DNA of 64,000 bases, taken from the NCBI RefSeq assembly GCF_021347895.1, contig NC_067130.1, positions 28,045,817 to 28,109,816 on the forward strand, given 5' to 3'. The translations under genes and the position numbers were made by a program. The stretch is from Acanthochromis polyacanthus. Taxonomy: Eukaryota; Chordata; Actinopteri; Pomacentridae. Below, one piece after another: positions 1 through 17,389 of the stretch (positions are counted from its first letter, which is position 1; each line of letters begins with the position of its first letter). Below the pieces are notes generated by a model, which saw nothing but the letters and a program-made list of their open reading frames with translations, was not told the origin of the DNA and did no database searches.

Positions 1-592
1 TTGCTCAGTTTGGCTGGACGGTCAGGTCTAGGAAGAGTTGTGGTCGTCCCAAACTTCTTCCATTTGAGGATTATGGAGGCCACTGTGCTCTGAGGAACCT
101 TGAGTGCTTCAGAAATTCTTTTGTAACCTTGGCCAGATCTGTGCCTTGCCACAATTCTGTCTCTGAGCTCTTTGGGCAGTTCCTTCGACCTCATGATTCT
201 CACTTGCTCTGACATGCACTGTGAGCTGTAAGGTCTTATATAGACAGGTGTGTGCCTTTCCTAATCAAGTCCAATCAGTTTAATTAAACACAGCTGGACT
301 CCCATAAAGAAGCAGAACCATCTCGAGGAGGATCAGAAGAAATGGACAGCATGTGAGTTAAATATGAATGTTGCTGCAAAGGGTCTGAATACTTGTGACC
401 ATGTGATATTTCAGGTTTTCTTTTTTAATACATTTGCAAAAATTTCTACATTTCTGTTTTTTCTGTCAAGATGGGGTGCTGAGTGTACATTAATGAGAAA
501 TAAAATGAACTTTTTTGATTTTGGCAAATGGCTGCAATGACACAGAGAGTGAAAAATTTCAAGGAGACTGAATACTTTCCGTACCCACTGTA
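1..592 (-). mobile_element. Tc1-like DNA transposon, terminal part
   Basis: The right 592 bases of a Tc1/mariner-type element, running off the left window edge. The outer terminal repeat ends at about 590 beside a TA target dinucleotide. A related inner copy of the GGTCTGAATACTT motif lies near 380-395, giving the IR/DR layout of salmonid Tc1-like elements. The transposase reads on the minus strand from an ATG at 213-215. Family assignment rests on recognising the terminal repeat and the transposase start; no alignment was run. Confidence 0.8.
3..215 (-). CDS. Tc1-like transposase, N-terminal fragment
   Basis: Minus-strand reading frame of 71 codons, open to the window edge. It begins MSEQVRIMRSKELPKELRD and continues through the paired-like helix-turn-helix (RIVARHRSGQGYKRIS, then STVASIILKWKK). 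This is the DNA-binding N-terminus of Tc1-family transposases; the catalytic DDE part lies outside the window. No stop or frameshift is seen in this stretch, so this piece is less decayed than the other Tc1 relics here. Confidence 0.75.
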   Translation of the reverse strand, partial: MSEQVRIMRSKELPKELRDRIVARHRSGQGYKRISEALKVPQSTVASIILKWKKFGTTTTLPRPDRPAKLS

Positions 593-914
593 ATGTCATT
601 ATTAATGGAAGGGTTTGGAAGAAAAGTGGTCTAACCCACTTTCTGTAGTTTTAGAGAAAAAAGTGTTCAAAGTTTTGTGATTTCAAGAATGGTCTAATAT
701 TTGAAATGCTACATTTGAGTTGGACCATTTGGTCAGACCACTTAACCACTGAAATGTAGACAATAAAATGTTCCAGAAATTTAGTAAAACTCGGTTCAAA
801 TTTTTTGTGGGTTCGACCACTCTGCTTCTAACCCGCTCAGTTACTGTAGAGAAGCCACACAGTTTTACCTCTTGCTGTGGTGAGGTTTTAAGGCAGCTTG
901 TTGTTTATCTTCAG

Positions 915-1924
915 TATCAAAGAGGTGATCGAGGAGAACACCGGCAGCGAGCAGCTGTGCGACGAACGTGATGGCTGGTGTGTTCTCGGCACCACAGACA
1001 AACTGAGAGACATCATCTCAGCCATGATTAAGAAGATCGTCCGAGCTCAGAAACCAGGTAAGAAAATGGGCGACTTATCATGGCCTATTTTTAGGGTTAC
1101 AAGTAGTCACTGTGCTATTTGGTGACATGGTGTGTACCGCACTAAACATGGACCAATGGAAGCGAAGACATTGGACTCTTCTGAAGTGGCCTTCTATGAG
1201 CCCTGATCTAAATCCTATTGAACATCTGTGGAAGGAGCTGAAACATGGTGTCTGGAGAAGGCACCCTTCAAACCTCAGACAACTGGAGCAGTCTGCTTAT
1301 GAGGAGTGGAACAAAATACCTGCTGAGAGATGCAGAAGTCTCACTGACAGTTACAGAAAGCATTTGATTGCAGTGATTGCCTCAAAAGGTTGCCTCAAAA
1401 TAATTAGGTTAAGGGTACCATGATTTTTGTCTGGCCTGTTTCATGAGTTTATTTTTTAAAATAATTCTTTTAAACCAAAAGCAATGTCTGATTTTCATTG
1501 GTTCATCTTCATAGAATTTTTTACTTATTATTACTTTTGTCAGATTCAAATTATTTGTCCAACCATTCTGGGTTTTTCTTTCATTAACCGAGGGATACCA
1601 ACATTTTTGTCCATGTGTGTATGTGACGGAGGATAGAAAACAAAGGGATGCAGCACTTTGGCTTCTGTTTAAAGCAATTACTGATGAAAAGTGAGTTTAT
1701 TCTGTAGTAAACATTTTGGTCTGTTAATTTATTTCTCTTCTTCAGCGTTGCCGGAACTCCCCAAAACACGAAGACGCAAATCCCTGAGTTCAAAGAGAGA
1801 CATGGATGTTGAAGAGGATGATGAAGAAGAGTTCAAGGAAGATGAAGAGGAGGATGACGACGAATTTCAGCCATCTGAGGGAAGTGAAAATGAGATGGAG
1901 ACAGAGATTCTCGATTACATGTAA
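915..1924 (+). CDS. gtf3c5: general transcription factor IIIC subunit 5, last two exons
   Basis: Two exons are seen: 915-1057 (acceptor TTTATCTTCAG, donor GTAAGA) and 1746-1924 (acceptor TTCTTCAG), joined in phase. The first encodes IKEVIEENTGSEQLCDERDG and the following GWCVLGTTDKL region. The second encodes a basic stretch (KTRRRKS) and a very acidic Asp/Glu tail ending EMETEILDYM. Both match my memory of the C-terminus of TFIIIC63/GTF3C5, a subunit of the RNA polymerase III factor that binds tRNA gene promoters. GTF3C5 neighbours CEL in human, which supports the identity. An AATAAA lies at 1990-1995. Upstream exons are outside the window. The intron between the two exons carries a Tc1 relic. 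Confidence 0.8.
1120..1620 (+). mobile_element. Tc1-like transposon relic in gtf3c5 intron
   Basis: Positions 1125-1400 read as the C-terminal part of a Tc1-type transposase, with the hallmark SPDLNPIEHLWKELK block followed by QLEQSAYEEWNKIP. The terminal repeat (GGGATACCAACATTTTTGTCC) ends near 1612. The N-terminal half of the transposase is absent, so this is a 3' remnant lying wholly inside the last gtf3c5 intron. Confidence 0.75.
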
Positions 1925-2000
1925 CAAAAGACTCCACGTGATCGGTAATAAGTGTGAACTGTGGTGTCTCACCTGTTTAGTTAAATACAAATAAAGACAT

Positions 2001-2639
2001 TTAATATTTGTAAAGGCTTCTGTAAATGTGCTTCGTCTTTGTTACACACCGCCAAACTGACTAGTAGCCGCCAAACTGTTACCACGGTATACTGAACTTT
2101 GTCACGGAGAAGAATCAAAATGCAATTTTTCTCCAGACCAAATAACATTCAAAATCCTGACTTAAAACACACACATGCTGGTCTCACAAAGTTCTTTCTG
2201 ACAATATATCAGATTTGTGTAGCACTTTTCATACAAATAAAAGGTACTGAGTGCTTTATGTAACAAAGGGAATAAAAAACAAGAGAAATGGTTATCATCA
2301 TAATTAATAAAATCATGAAATCAGTGACAAGTGAGATTAAAAAGGCAGGCATTGAGTTTGCTTTCAGAAAGTTCAGGTTGTTGCAGAAACAGACATAAGA
2401 AAATGCTGCATCACAGTGCGTTTTTGTTCTACCTTTTGTTTTAATTAAATTAAAAGCAAATCCAAAAACTGGCAGTCCCCAGACCATAAAGAGTTTCTAA
2501 AATCAAAGAAAGGATCATATAGTCTATTCTAAAACAGACTGGTAGTGCAGAGATGGGAAGGACTGCTGCAGTGGTGTCTTCATATTGGCTTAAGAGAGAA
2601 AGGTCTTGTGCTCTGACAGTGTGCACATCAAAAAAATGC
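2001..2639. other. gtf3c5 3' flank, no gene seen
   Basis: AT-rich sequence after the gtf3c5 polyadenylation signal. I see no credible coding exon, RNA gene or recognisable repeat; the open frames here are short and unlike known proteins. Confidence 0.4.
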
Positions 2640-3312
2640 ATTCTTATTTTTGTTTTAATGCAAGGTTCAAAGCTGAGATTTGAGTCACAGATGATTGAGA
2701 CTCATCAGACCAGGCAACGTTTTTCCAATCTTCTATTGTCAAATTTTGGTGAGTCTGTGTGAATTAAAGCCTCAGTTTCCTGTTCTTAGCTGACAGAAGT
2801 GGCACCATGTGTGGTCTTCTGCTGCTGTCGAACATCTTCTTCAAGGTTGGACATGTTGTGCGTTCAGAGCTGATACTTTGCATCCTTGGTTGGAACAAGT
2901 GGTTATTTAAGTTACTGTTGTCTTTCTATCATCTCCAACCAATCTGCCCATTCTCCTCTGACCTCTCACATCAACAAGGCATTTTGGTCCACACAACAGC
3001 CGTTCACTGGATATTTTCTCTTTTTTTGACCATTCTCTGTAAACCCCAGAGATGGTTGTGGATGAAAATTCCAGTAGATCAGCAGTTTGTGAAACATTCA
3101 GACCAGCCTGTCTGGCATCAACAATCATGCTATGTTCAAAGTCACTTAAATCCTCTTTCTTCCCCATTTTGATGCTCGCTTTGAACTGAAGTTGTATTGA
3201 CCACATCTACAGGCCTAAATGCATTGAGTTGCAGCCATATGATTGCTGATTAGCTATTTGTCCTAGCAAGCAGTTGAACAGGTGTACCTAATATAGTGAC
3301 CAGTGAGTGTAT
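2640..3312 (-). mobile_element. Tc1-like transposon, internally deleted
   Basis: On the minus strand, 3170-2907 encodes a Tc1-type N-terminus (KKEDLSDFEHSMIVDARQAG, then a helix-turn-helix with SQTADLLEFSSTTISGVYREW). Sequence from about 2905 down to 2650 resembles a later part of the same family, so the middle of the transposase is missing. The terminal repeat (AGGTGTACCTAATATAGTG) lies at about 3279-3300. This is a different Tc1 family from the one at the left edge. Confidence 0.7.
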
Positions 3313-3890
3313 AGTTGTGTCGTCGGCATAACTGTAAAAACTGATGTTTGGCCTCCCAAAGATATTTCCACGTAGCAGCATGCAAACATTAAAAAGTGCA
3401 GGCCCTAAAATTGAACCCTGAGGAACACTATAGTTAATTGTTTTAGCTTTTAGATGGTTATTGTTTAAAGCTGACAATTTTTTTCCCTCAGCAACTGAAC
3501 CAGTTAAAACCAGTATGAGAGAGGCCAATCAGACTGTGAAGTTTGTGTAAAAGAAGAGTGGCCGACAATATCAAAGGGTGTACTTAAGACAAATCTTTTT
3601 TTGTTGTCCATATTGGATCCTTCTTTTACGATCTTGATTAGTGTCGTCTTGGTAGTACGATTGGTCCAGAAACCTGTTTGATTTTCTTAAAAATATGATG
3701 ACAGTTCATAAAAATGTTGATCCAATTAAACACAAGCTTGCCTAAAACAGTTTTTTTTTTTTAAATGGCAGATACCAGTCATTACCAAGTATTGCGGCTT
3801 TTCTCTTCAGAAGTTTAACAACTGTGATCTTAGGAGCAGTAGGGAAGTCATCTGACATCTGAAGAGAAAAATTTACAGTTGATTTTAGGT
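3313..3890 (-). mobile_element. L2-like LINE reverse transcriptase fragment
   Basis: Minus-strand translation around 3480-3313 contains VPQGSILGPALFNV followed by SFYSYADDTTIHS, the reverse transcriptase active-site region of L2/Jockey-type LINEs (YADD box). Further upstream on that strand (about 3690-3540) lies a stretch resembling the GFRxxxSTxTAL and AFDxVDH region. It carries frame breaks and has no endonuclease, so it is a decayed fragment. Confidence 0.6.
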
Positions 3891-4980
3891 ATATTTTTTT
3901 AAAAGCTCAATTTTTTTTTTGTAAAAGCTGATCGCAAGCATGTCATTATTAACCAGGACAAATTGTGTACAGTGTTTCTTCATGAACAAACAAGGATTTT
4001 GTGGGGTGTTTGAGATTTATATGCTGATATTTGGATTAATTCCATCAACTAGTTTTCATTGTACTTCTCACGGGGATTGCAAAAGTTTCACATCATTGAA
4101 TGTTGAGTTAGTCGACAGTAAGTAATACAACGATCCTTTATTTACCATAAAAACAGTAATATAAAGTGTATCTGTCAAATAATATGACCGAGTGTCTTCT
4201 AATTCATATTCCAGGACTGGGTTTGAGATGGCAAACTCAATAAATGATGATATTTTGAGAGATGCTCATGTCCACTTAAGTTCATTATAATTGATATGAA
4301 TTGTATAGGCCTGCATTTACAATCCAGCCTTAAAGCATTTAGGACACAAGGACAAACTTTTCAGACTGTCTAGACTAGTGTGACTGAAGTCAGTTGGACA
4401 GCTGTGTAAACTCAGTAGAGATTGGCTTCCTGATACACAAAGGCACAAGCTGTAAAACCAAAAATCAATTCTGGAACATCAGTCACATAGACCTGTTCTT
4501 TGAAGACCAATACACGTCTGTTGGTGTTATTTCTGACCTCTTAACATGGGAAAGTCTCCTTTTTTAAAATTCACTCAATAAATATCACAAATCTATTTCA
4601 AAGCCAAATGAAGGTCAAACACAATAGCAGTGAGGTTGAGGCATTGCAGCGAAACCCTGCAATGAAGTCCAATGAAGACACAGAATCTACAACAAAGATT
4701 CATAACACATTCATAAAAAGAAAAAAAGACGACCATTCCTCCAAAGGTTCTTTCCGGTATGCAAGAATATTTCTGTTCAAATGGCATTTTTGGTCGGACT
4801 TGGCTCACAACTAATAAAACGTGCTGTTACCACTTGTAAAATACTTTATCTGTTCAGTCCCTTCTGACTTCATCACTGTATTGAGAAGCTATAAAAATGG
4901 GCCTTCTTTGACCTTTGATCTTTAACTTTAGTTTTACCAGTGGTTGAGATAACCCAAGGGCAGAAGTGAGGAAAGGGGAG
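3891..4980. other. upstream flank of cel copy 1
   Basis: No coding exon seen. From about 4390 the sequence carries a block shared with the other cel copies (GACAGCTGTGTAAACTCAG, then TTGGCTTCCTGA), found again near 17700, 27885, 40365 and 60145. Positions 4720-4900 resemble 17230-17380 upstream of copy 2. The 5' flank was therefore duplicated along with the gene. Confidence 0.55.
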
Positions 4981-5010
4981 TGGGACACAAGGTGGTTAAA
5001 TATTATGTGT

Positions 5011-5127
5011 GATGCAACAGTCCAAAAAGTAAGGATACACAGTGCAGACTGGTCAGATGCTGTTCAGGGGAGGGGTCTCCTTTATAAAAGGAAGGTTGAC
5101 AGTCAAGCTGCTTGTCACACTTTGGTC
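5011..5127 (+). promoter_or_regulatory. cel copy 1 promoter
   Basis: TATA box TATAAAA at 5093-5099, 35 bases before the ATG, so the 5' UTR can only be a few bases long. TGATGCAAC at about 5011-5019 recurs at equivalent places in copies 2 and 5, and as GATGCAAC in copy 3; it resembles a C/EBP-type site (inference). The block GGGAGGGGTCTCCTTTATAAAAG is shared in similar form by all five copies. Confidence 0.6.
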
Positions 5128-11076
<5,949 letters not shown>

Positions 11077-12218
11077 AGAACTCGTGATATCACCTCCGTA
11101 TCTCTCGTGTAGTATTTTGTCAGTATTAGTTTTTGGAAATCAAATACATGTCAGCTACAATTGTATGCAGAATTTTATTTGATTCATTTGAAAAGTTCTT
11201 TAAACTTTCAAAATACCTGTCTTCAACTTCACCACATAGCATATGAATATCTTTGTATTTTTAGTGCAGGGATTTTTTGTAATTTCACCCTCAAAAAACA
11301 TCTGGGAAGCCATTTTAAAGGTTTATGAGTTCCCAAGTAGAACTTTGAGCCATCAATAATTGACACTGGAAAATGAACAAAAGGACAAGGTCTCAAATGA
11401 GGGACCTGAGAAAGGTCCTTCATGTGCATAGCACAAGCACACTCAGTGTTCTCATTCAAACAGTTTTTGGCTGAACACCCTCTTCTATTGGCTTGGTTTA
11501 GCACCGTGTCACCTTTTTCTTTTACCTCAAGTCGGCCCTGAAAGCAAAAGTTTCAAAAAAGTTCAAACAAAGTCAGCCGATGATGACTGAAAACAGTTTC
11601 ATGAATAAATTCTTGCAATATATTGGCATTTTCATCTTAAAGAAATTATAACATAGAAATCTAATGCAACATCAATCCAAAAGACATCCAGAATCACACA
11701 ATAATGAGACACTCATCACTGTCAGATATAGACCAAAGAATATAACTGGTAGTTTAGAGAGTTTGTTTTGTGCCTCACAGTTGAACTCTTTGTTCTTGGC
11801 AAAGTGGTTTGGAGGGAAAAGGGTTTTGCAGGTCAAAGAGTTGGATTTTATAACTTCCTGTGTGTGTTGTAGGATGACAGGTTACTTAGTGTAGAGTTAT
11901 GAGTTGAAAAAAGGGTGGCAAAGTACTTAAACTTGTGATTTTGAACAGTCTATGGTACATTTTAATTTATAATATCTGATAATAATTGCAAGTTATTCAT
12001 TGTTGTGAAATTTTGTTGATGTTGAGAGAGGGAGGAAGCAGACTCAGAGAGACGCGCTGGAGACTCAGATGACCTAGTTTGAGAAAAAGGCCTACTGACG
12101 TTTGGAGAAATGATACAACAAAGCAGCACAGTTCATGTGAGCATTACCAGCATCATTTCTTAAGATTCTCTTCAACCTTCAGGTGCCAGGTACTGACTGG
12201 AGGAATGCCAGATTTAGA
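11077..12218. other. 3' flank of cel copy 1, no gene seen
   Basis: No coding exon, RNA gene or repeat that I can name. The open frames on either strand are short and lack splice signals or family motifs. Confidence 0.4.
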
Positions 12219-12226
12219 TTATAACC

Positions 12227-12440
12227 CAGGGGTGTCAAGATCCGTTCCTGGAGGGCCACTATCCTGCATGTTTTAGATGTTTCCCTCTTCCAACACAGCT
12301 GATTCAAATGATCAGGCTCATTATCAGGCTTCTGCTGAGCTTGATGATAAGCTGATCATTTGAATCAGGTGTGTTGGAAGAGGGAAACATCTAAAACATG
12401 CAGGATAGTGGCCCTCCAGGAACTGAGTTTGACACCCCTG
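12227..12440. mobile_element. hAT-type palindromic MITE
   Basis: A 214-base element whose two halves are near-perfect inverted copies of each other. It starts CAGGGGTGTCAA and ends TTTGACACCCCTG. It is flanked on both sides by TTATAACC (12219-12226 and 12441-12448), an exact 8-base target duplication as made by hAT transposases. It has no coding capacity. Confidence 0.85.
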
Positions 12441-12895
12441 TTATAACCTAACATGGAGCCAACTTATCTGCTTATACACATCAGACTAGACAATATCTAA
12501 TACTCACAAGGTCAGGGAGTCCTGGCATATCTTCTTCCTAAGCAGTTGTCTAAGGACATACCTTAGCAAGGAAAAAGAGTAATTTTCCCATCACATCCAA
12601 GAGAGTCAAATTGGGAGTGAATGACTGATGGCACCACATGTCTAACAAACTTTTTTCCCATAAGAGATGAAATCTACCTTTTATCCTGACTGGGTAAAAC
12701 AAGTGAAACTATTCCTACAATCCACAGTCCTCTAGCCAATTAGGAGTTCATTAATAGCACTATAGTTTTTTATTTGAAATTTCGCCAGTCCTTTTGCCAT
12801 TTGTTTCATACCTGTAGATTAGGAGGTGCCCCATGTCTCCTTTTATATTTTAGAAAATTATTTAATTTTATCTTTATTTTTTCTAATCTTTGGCT

Positions 12896-13330
12896 GTTTG
12901 AATGAATGAATGAATGGTTTATTTCGGTTACAAAAATTTCAGTAAACAATTTTTTCCCTTTCCCGCCTTTTCTTCTCTCTCTCTTTCCTCCTCCCCTCCT
13001 CCTCTAACAAAAAAGAAAAAAGATGAAAAAGAAAACAAAACAAACAAACAAAAAACAAACAAAACCCCCCAAACCTCCAGAATATATATGTATATACAAT
13101 AATAGTTATTTACAAGTTCTGTAACCGAAAGAGGAATAGGCAGAAGCCGAAGCTTATTTTGCCTATCCTATACAATCCCTAGAATCACTGAGCTTTACAG
13201 TAATACATGAAATAGAAGATACAAAGGATTAAAAAACAAAACAAGATTTTACTCTACATTAGCCTTCTTAGTCATTTCACATGTCATTTTACATTGTACT
13301 CTTTTATTATTTTGCCTTTCAGTGCTTTTT
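12896..13330 (-). repeat. retroposon 3' tail with (AATG)n
   Basis: Begins at (GAATGAATGAATG) near 12900, followed by GGTTTATTTCGGT, a run of purine-rich and AAAC-rich sequence, and the stretch GAAGCCGAAGCTTATTTTGCC. I recognise this layout as the 3' end of a common teleost non-LTR retroposon, in reverse orientation. Family name not assigned; boundaries approximate. Confidence 0.45.
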
Positions 13331-13426
13331 AAAAACCCAACAGAGAATTACACAGTTTCAAATCCTCACTCAGTCCATCCCATAATATAACACCCAGATA
13401 TGAGACACATCTGTATTTAACATTAG

Positions 13427-16040
13427 TTCTCAAAGTTCATCCTCATCCTCATCTTCATCCTCATCTTCATCTGAGGGGAGTACCACAAGGCAGTGTTCTA
13501 AAGTCTCAAAAGGCTACACGGTGGTGAAAGAACTGGGACGTGGAAGCCACAGAAGAGTGCTGGAATGTGTTGAAAACAACACTGAAGAGCACGTGGTTAT
13601 AAAGGTGCCCGAATGGAACAATCTTGACCATGAGGTAGGACACTGATTTCAGCTGAACAGTGACACAAAAAAGACATTTTTGTAAAAAGAGGTAGTACCA
13701 CGACAAGATTCTGAGTAGTGGTACTGGTCATGTTATGTACTTTTTAGTTGTTGAGAAGAACTAATTGGACTATATATATTATGTCTCCACAGGTGAAAAT
13801 CCTGAAAAAGCTCATGAGCCATAACTCAAAGGACTCCAACATCATTGAGTACAAAGGAGACGTCTTCTTAGGAAATAGGCGGCTCCTGATGTTTGAAAAA
13901 CTGGACATCACCCTGTGGGACTATGTGGAGAATTTACCACAGCCAATGCAACTGGAACATATCCGTACAGTTATTCAGCAGGTGTGACCTTCTATTGTCT
14001 CCTTATAGTTCTCTCCTTCAGTGGTGCTAGAATCAACATCGGTGGTTCAGGAACCTTTACAACTTCTACTTTTATTGTCATGTGACAGATTTCTTTAACA
14101 AACTCCTGATAAATGTAGTTACTTGCAGCTGGCCGTAGCTTTGAATGCAACAAAGAGAGCTGGCATAATCCACGGTGATGTGAAGATGGATAAAATCATG
14201 ATGGTGGATCGCGTGAAGCAGCCCTTCAGGGTCAAATTCATTGACTTTGGTTTGGCCAAGTACAGATCCGAAGCTAAAGCAGGAGAGCTACTCCAAGTAC
14301 TTGAATATAGGTATGAAATGCTGATACTTTTTAAACATTGAGAAATCTTTAATTCAGCGCTGTCTCCTTACTGTCTACTGTGTCACATCTTCATTTGATG
14401 TTTTTTCCACATTCAGAGCTCCAGAAATCACCCTGGGCCTGCCGTATTCAGAGGCCATGGACGTTTGGTCATTAGGCTGCATGATGGCCAGGATGTTGAC
14501 TCAAGATAGTCTCTTCGGATCAAACTCAGAATACTGGACAGTGAGTAAATTACTGCAGCTGAAACACAGTAGAAGCTGTCACAGGAATAGCTTCAGGTCT
14601 AACATGGTGTTATGTTTTGTTTGCAGCTCCGACGCATGATCCTTCTGCTGGGTGTGATGCCGCAACATCTCATCAATGCTGGCTGGAGATCACGATTGTT
14701 TTGTAAGACAATGCCTAATGGTTTGTGGCGGCTGAAGGTACAATACTCCTACTGTGATTTTACCTCTGACCTTTACTCACTCAATAAGATAAAGACTTTA
14801 GTAAGCATCATTGTTTTCTTCTTTCAGACACCTACAGAGTATTTTGGGAGCCATGTCGTCTACTCCTACCGCACAGTTTACACGTTCGGCTCTCTGGATG
14901 AAATGAAAATGGTAGGTACTTTAGGAAGCAGCAGCTAGTTGCTGAAAAGTCACGTTCATTTATGGTATTCGCATTTCACGGTGGAAGATGATTTGACCAC
15001 TGTTGGACTTTCAAAATGTTTTCCGCACCAGGTGTGCTCTGAGACGGACAACCCAGCAGAGGCTGATGAGAGGAGGGAGTGCACTGAGCTTTTGAAGGCG
15101 ATGCTTCGGTGGGATGAGAAGGACAGAATCACCCCCAGTGGTATCCTCAACCATCCCTTCATCACCAGAAGCTACCTCAGCAGCAGCTCCCCCACCAGCA
15201 GTTGGTAAGTGTGTTTCTATTTAGTTTGTACACAGGATGTGAGACATTAGCAGCCCAGCAGGTGACAAAAGACTGATACGGACTTTTGCTGATTTCCATG
15301 TTTACATTCTCTGCTTGTCGGATGTAAACCCAACAGTGTATGTTTCCTTTTTTAGCGATGAACCTAAGCCCTCCACCAGCAAGTTCATCATGGTTAAGCC
15401 TGCAGACCCTGAAAACAGAATTAACCTGACAGACTTGCCTGATGAGGACAGTTACCTGAAGAGCAGTGAGCATGAGGACGACAGAATCACCCCCAGTGGG
15501 ATCCTCAACCAGCCCTTTATCACTAGAAGCTACCTCAACAGCAGCTCCCCCACCGGCAGTTGGTAAGTGTGTTTCTATTTACTTTGTACACAGGTTGTGA
15601 GACATTAGCAGCCCAGCAAAAGACTGATATGGACTTTTGCTGATTTCCATGTTTACATTCTCTGCTTGTCGGATGTAAACCCAACAGTGTATGTTTCCTT
15701 TTTTAGCGATGAACCTAAACCCTCCACCAGCACATTCATCATGGTTAAGCCTGCAGACCCTGAAAACAGAATTAACCTGACAGGCTTGCCTGATGAGGAC
15801 AGAGACCTGAAGAGCAATGAGTATGAGGACAGTGAGGATAGCAGCGATTATAAAGACGCTGACTACAATGACGACAGTGACCTGGAGGACAGCAAGGATA
15901 GTAATGATGATGAAGACACTGAGGTCACTGAGAAGGAGCAGAGGAAGACAAAGAAGAAGAAGAAGAACTTCTTCCAACGCGTCTTCTCTTGGATAAAGAA
16001 GTCAAGAAGACGTTCTGCTGCTGCTGTGTATCCAATGTGA
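13427..16040 (+). CDS. HIPK-like protein kinase, 5' end not found
   Basis: Nine exons seen: 13427-13634, 13793-13981, 14129-14310, 14417-14540, 14627-14737, 14828-14911, 15032-15204, 15356-15562, 15707-16040; all joins keep phase (537 codons counting stop). No in-frame ATG lies in the first exon, so a start exon is missing. After a serine run come the glycine loop (ELGRGSH), VVIK (Lys59 of the visible frame), HGDVKMDK, IDFG, RAPE and DVWSLGC, the order of a kinase of the DYRK/HIPK branch, which fish have expanded. The catalytic Asp149 is kept, but the usual metal-binding Asn of the loop is Lys154, so activity is doubtful. The last exons encode an acidic stretch and a Lys/Arg-rich C-terminus. 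Exon 8 is a copy created by a 358-base tandem duplication. Confidence 0.7.
15122..15836 (+). repeat. 358-base tandem duplication in kinase gene
   Basis: Positions 15122-15479 and 15480-15836 are near-identical direct copies. They start at GACAGAATCACCCCCAGTGG and include the end of one exon, the intron and the start of the next. The second copy lacks 7 bases in the intron (GGTGACA missing before AAAGACTG). Both copies keep splice sites and frame, so the protein gains a second kinase C-terminal block (ITPSGILN, PFITRSYL). Confidence 0.9.
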
Positions 16041-16169
16041 TGAACTGAGCAGCACTGCTGGACTGGATTCACATTTCGGACTCACAGTTCCTGACCGCAG
16101 TATGCTTCGCTGGGTTTATTGTTCTCTTGTGTTTTGATCTCATGAGTTTTCTGTATCCTGTTCTCACTC

Positions 16170-16415
16170 TTCTTTACCCTCACCCCAACCGGTCGAGGCA
16201 GATGGCCGCCCTGTCTGAGCCTGGTTCTGCCGGAGGGTTCTTCCTGAAAAAGGGAGTTTTACCTCCCCACTGTCGCCAAGTGCTTGCTCAGACAGGGAAT
16301 CCAAAGGAAATTTTGGATTTGTTGCATCTCTCTCTATAATTTTGTCTTTAATTTTCTAATTGAAGTGTCTTGAGATCACACATTTGAACTAGTAAATAAA
16401 ATTGATTGAAAATGA
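16170..16415 (+). repeat. common teleost interspersed repeat
   Basis: Starts CACCCCAACCGGTCGAGGCAG and runs through TCTGAGCCTGGTTCTGCCGG and CACTGTCGCCAAGTGCTTGC to an AATAAAATTGATTGAA tail. I recognise it as a very common fish repeat, probably the 3' end of an L2-type LINE or a SINE using it. It follows the kinase stop codon and may supply its polyadenylation signal. Confidence 0.6.
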
Positions 16416-16559
16416 ATTGAAAGGTTCACCCAAAAAGTGTCTGGATTTTAGTCACATGGTTGTTGCTCACAACTGGCCTGAGTCAGTCATGGCTTCTCAG
16501 TTGAAGTGCAAAACACATACTTTTTTAACATTTTGAATAAAGTGACTACAATGAAATAC

Positions 16560-17215
16560 GACAATTTTACAAGTCCAGATATCACCAGGTCATTCATCCT
16601 TGTGTACTGCTCCAGGTCATCTACTCTTCTTTCAAGGTCTTCAATTTTTTTTATCCTTTTCTTTTATCACAGCCTTCAGTTGTTTCACTACTTCAATTAA
16701 GTCCAGTAGGCAAATCTCTTGCTTTGCCACCTTACTTAACTCATCTGACATGAAGTTCAGAGATTTTTTTAACCTCTTCCATGTCTTCTCCTAATTTCTT
16801 TGTAGCCATGACTTTTAATTAATTAGGACAGTATTTATCAAGGGAACAACCCACACACACAACGTTCCTGCCGATACTCCAGGCAATTCATTGTTGCTGT
16901 TATGTCAATACGCTGCGGCCGAGGAGCTTCGGCGTCGTTATCTTTCACACGCCATAACTTGTTCACTCTGCTCGGGCAATGCGGCTAGTTAGCCCCACTA
17001 GCTGCTGGTTAGCTTAGCCTCCAAGGCCTCCGTTAAACAACCCACCGCTTCGTACCGATTTAGGACTAAGAACGGCCGCTTCTGCTCCGTCTGCGTTTCT
17101 GAATCCCCACACCGACATCCATAGGTGGAGAAAGTTCTAAAAAACAGTTTTTCAAGGCTTGAAGCTGCGTTTTCTGTCCAACGTGTCTCCTCCACGATGC
17201 GAAGAAAGAATTAAT
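16560..17215 (-). mobile_element. L1-like LINE 5' fragment
   Basis: On the minus strand an ATG at about 16808 opens a coiled-coil frame that, after frameshifts, includes EVVKQLKAVIKEK and then ERRVDDLEQYTRMND near 16600, the coiled-coil region of fish L1 ORF1. Sequence from 16810 to about 17215 is likely its 5' UTR. It is truncated and frame-broken. Confidence 0.55.
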
Positions 17216-17389
17216 GCTACACCTTGGGAAAAAGACGACCATTCTTACACAAGTTCTTCTTAGTTTGCATGAACATTTCAAATTATGTAACACTTTTGAA
17301 TGAATCTAGGTCAGAACCAAATAAAACCACTGCTGCCAAACAGTTCAGTCCCTACATGTCATCAGCACATTGAGAAGCTACAAAACGGA

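Noticed and set aside
15579..15977. Minus-strand hydrophobic frame resembling a membrane protein
   Set aside because: It is the antisense of the kinase acidic tail exon; Asp/Glu codons read backward give Val/Ile/Leu runs.
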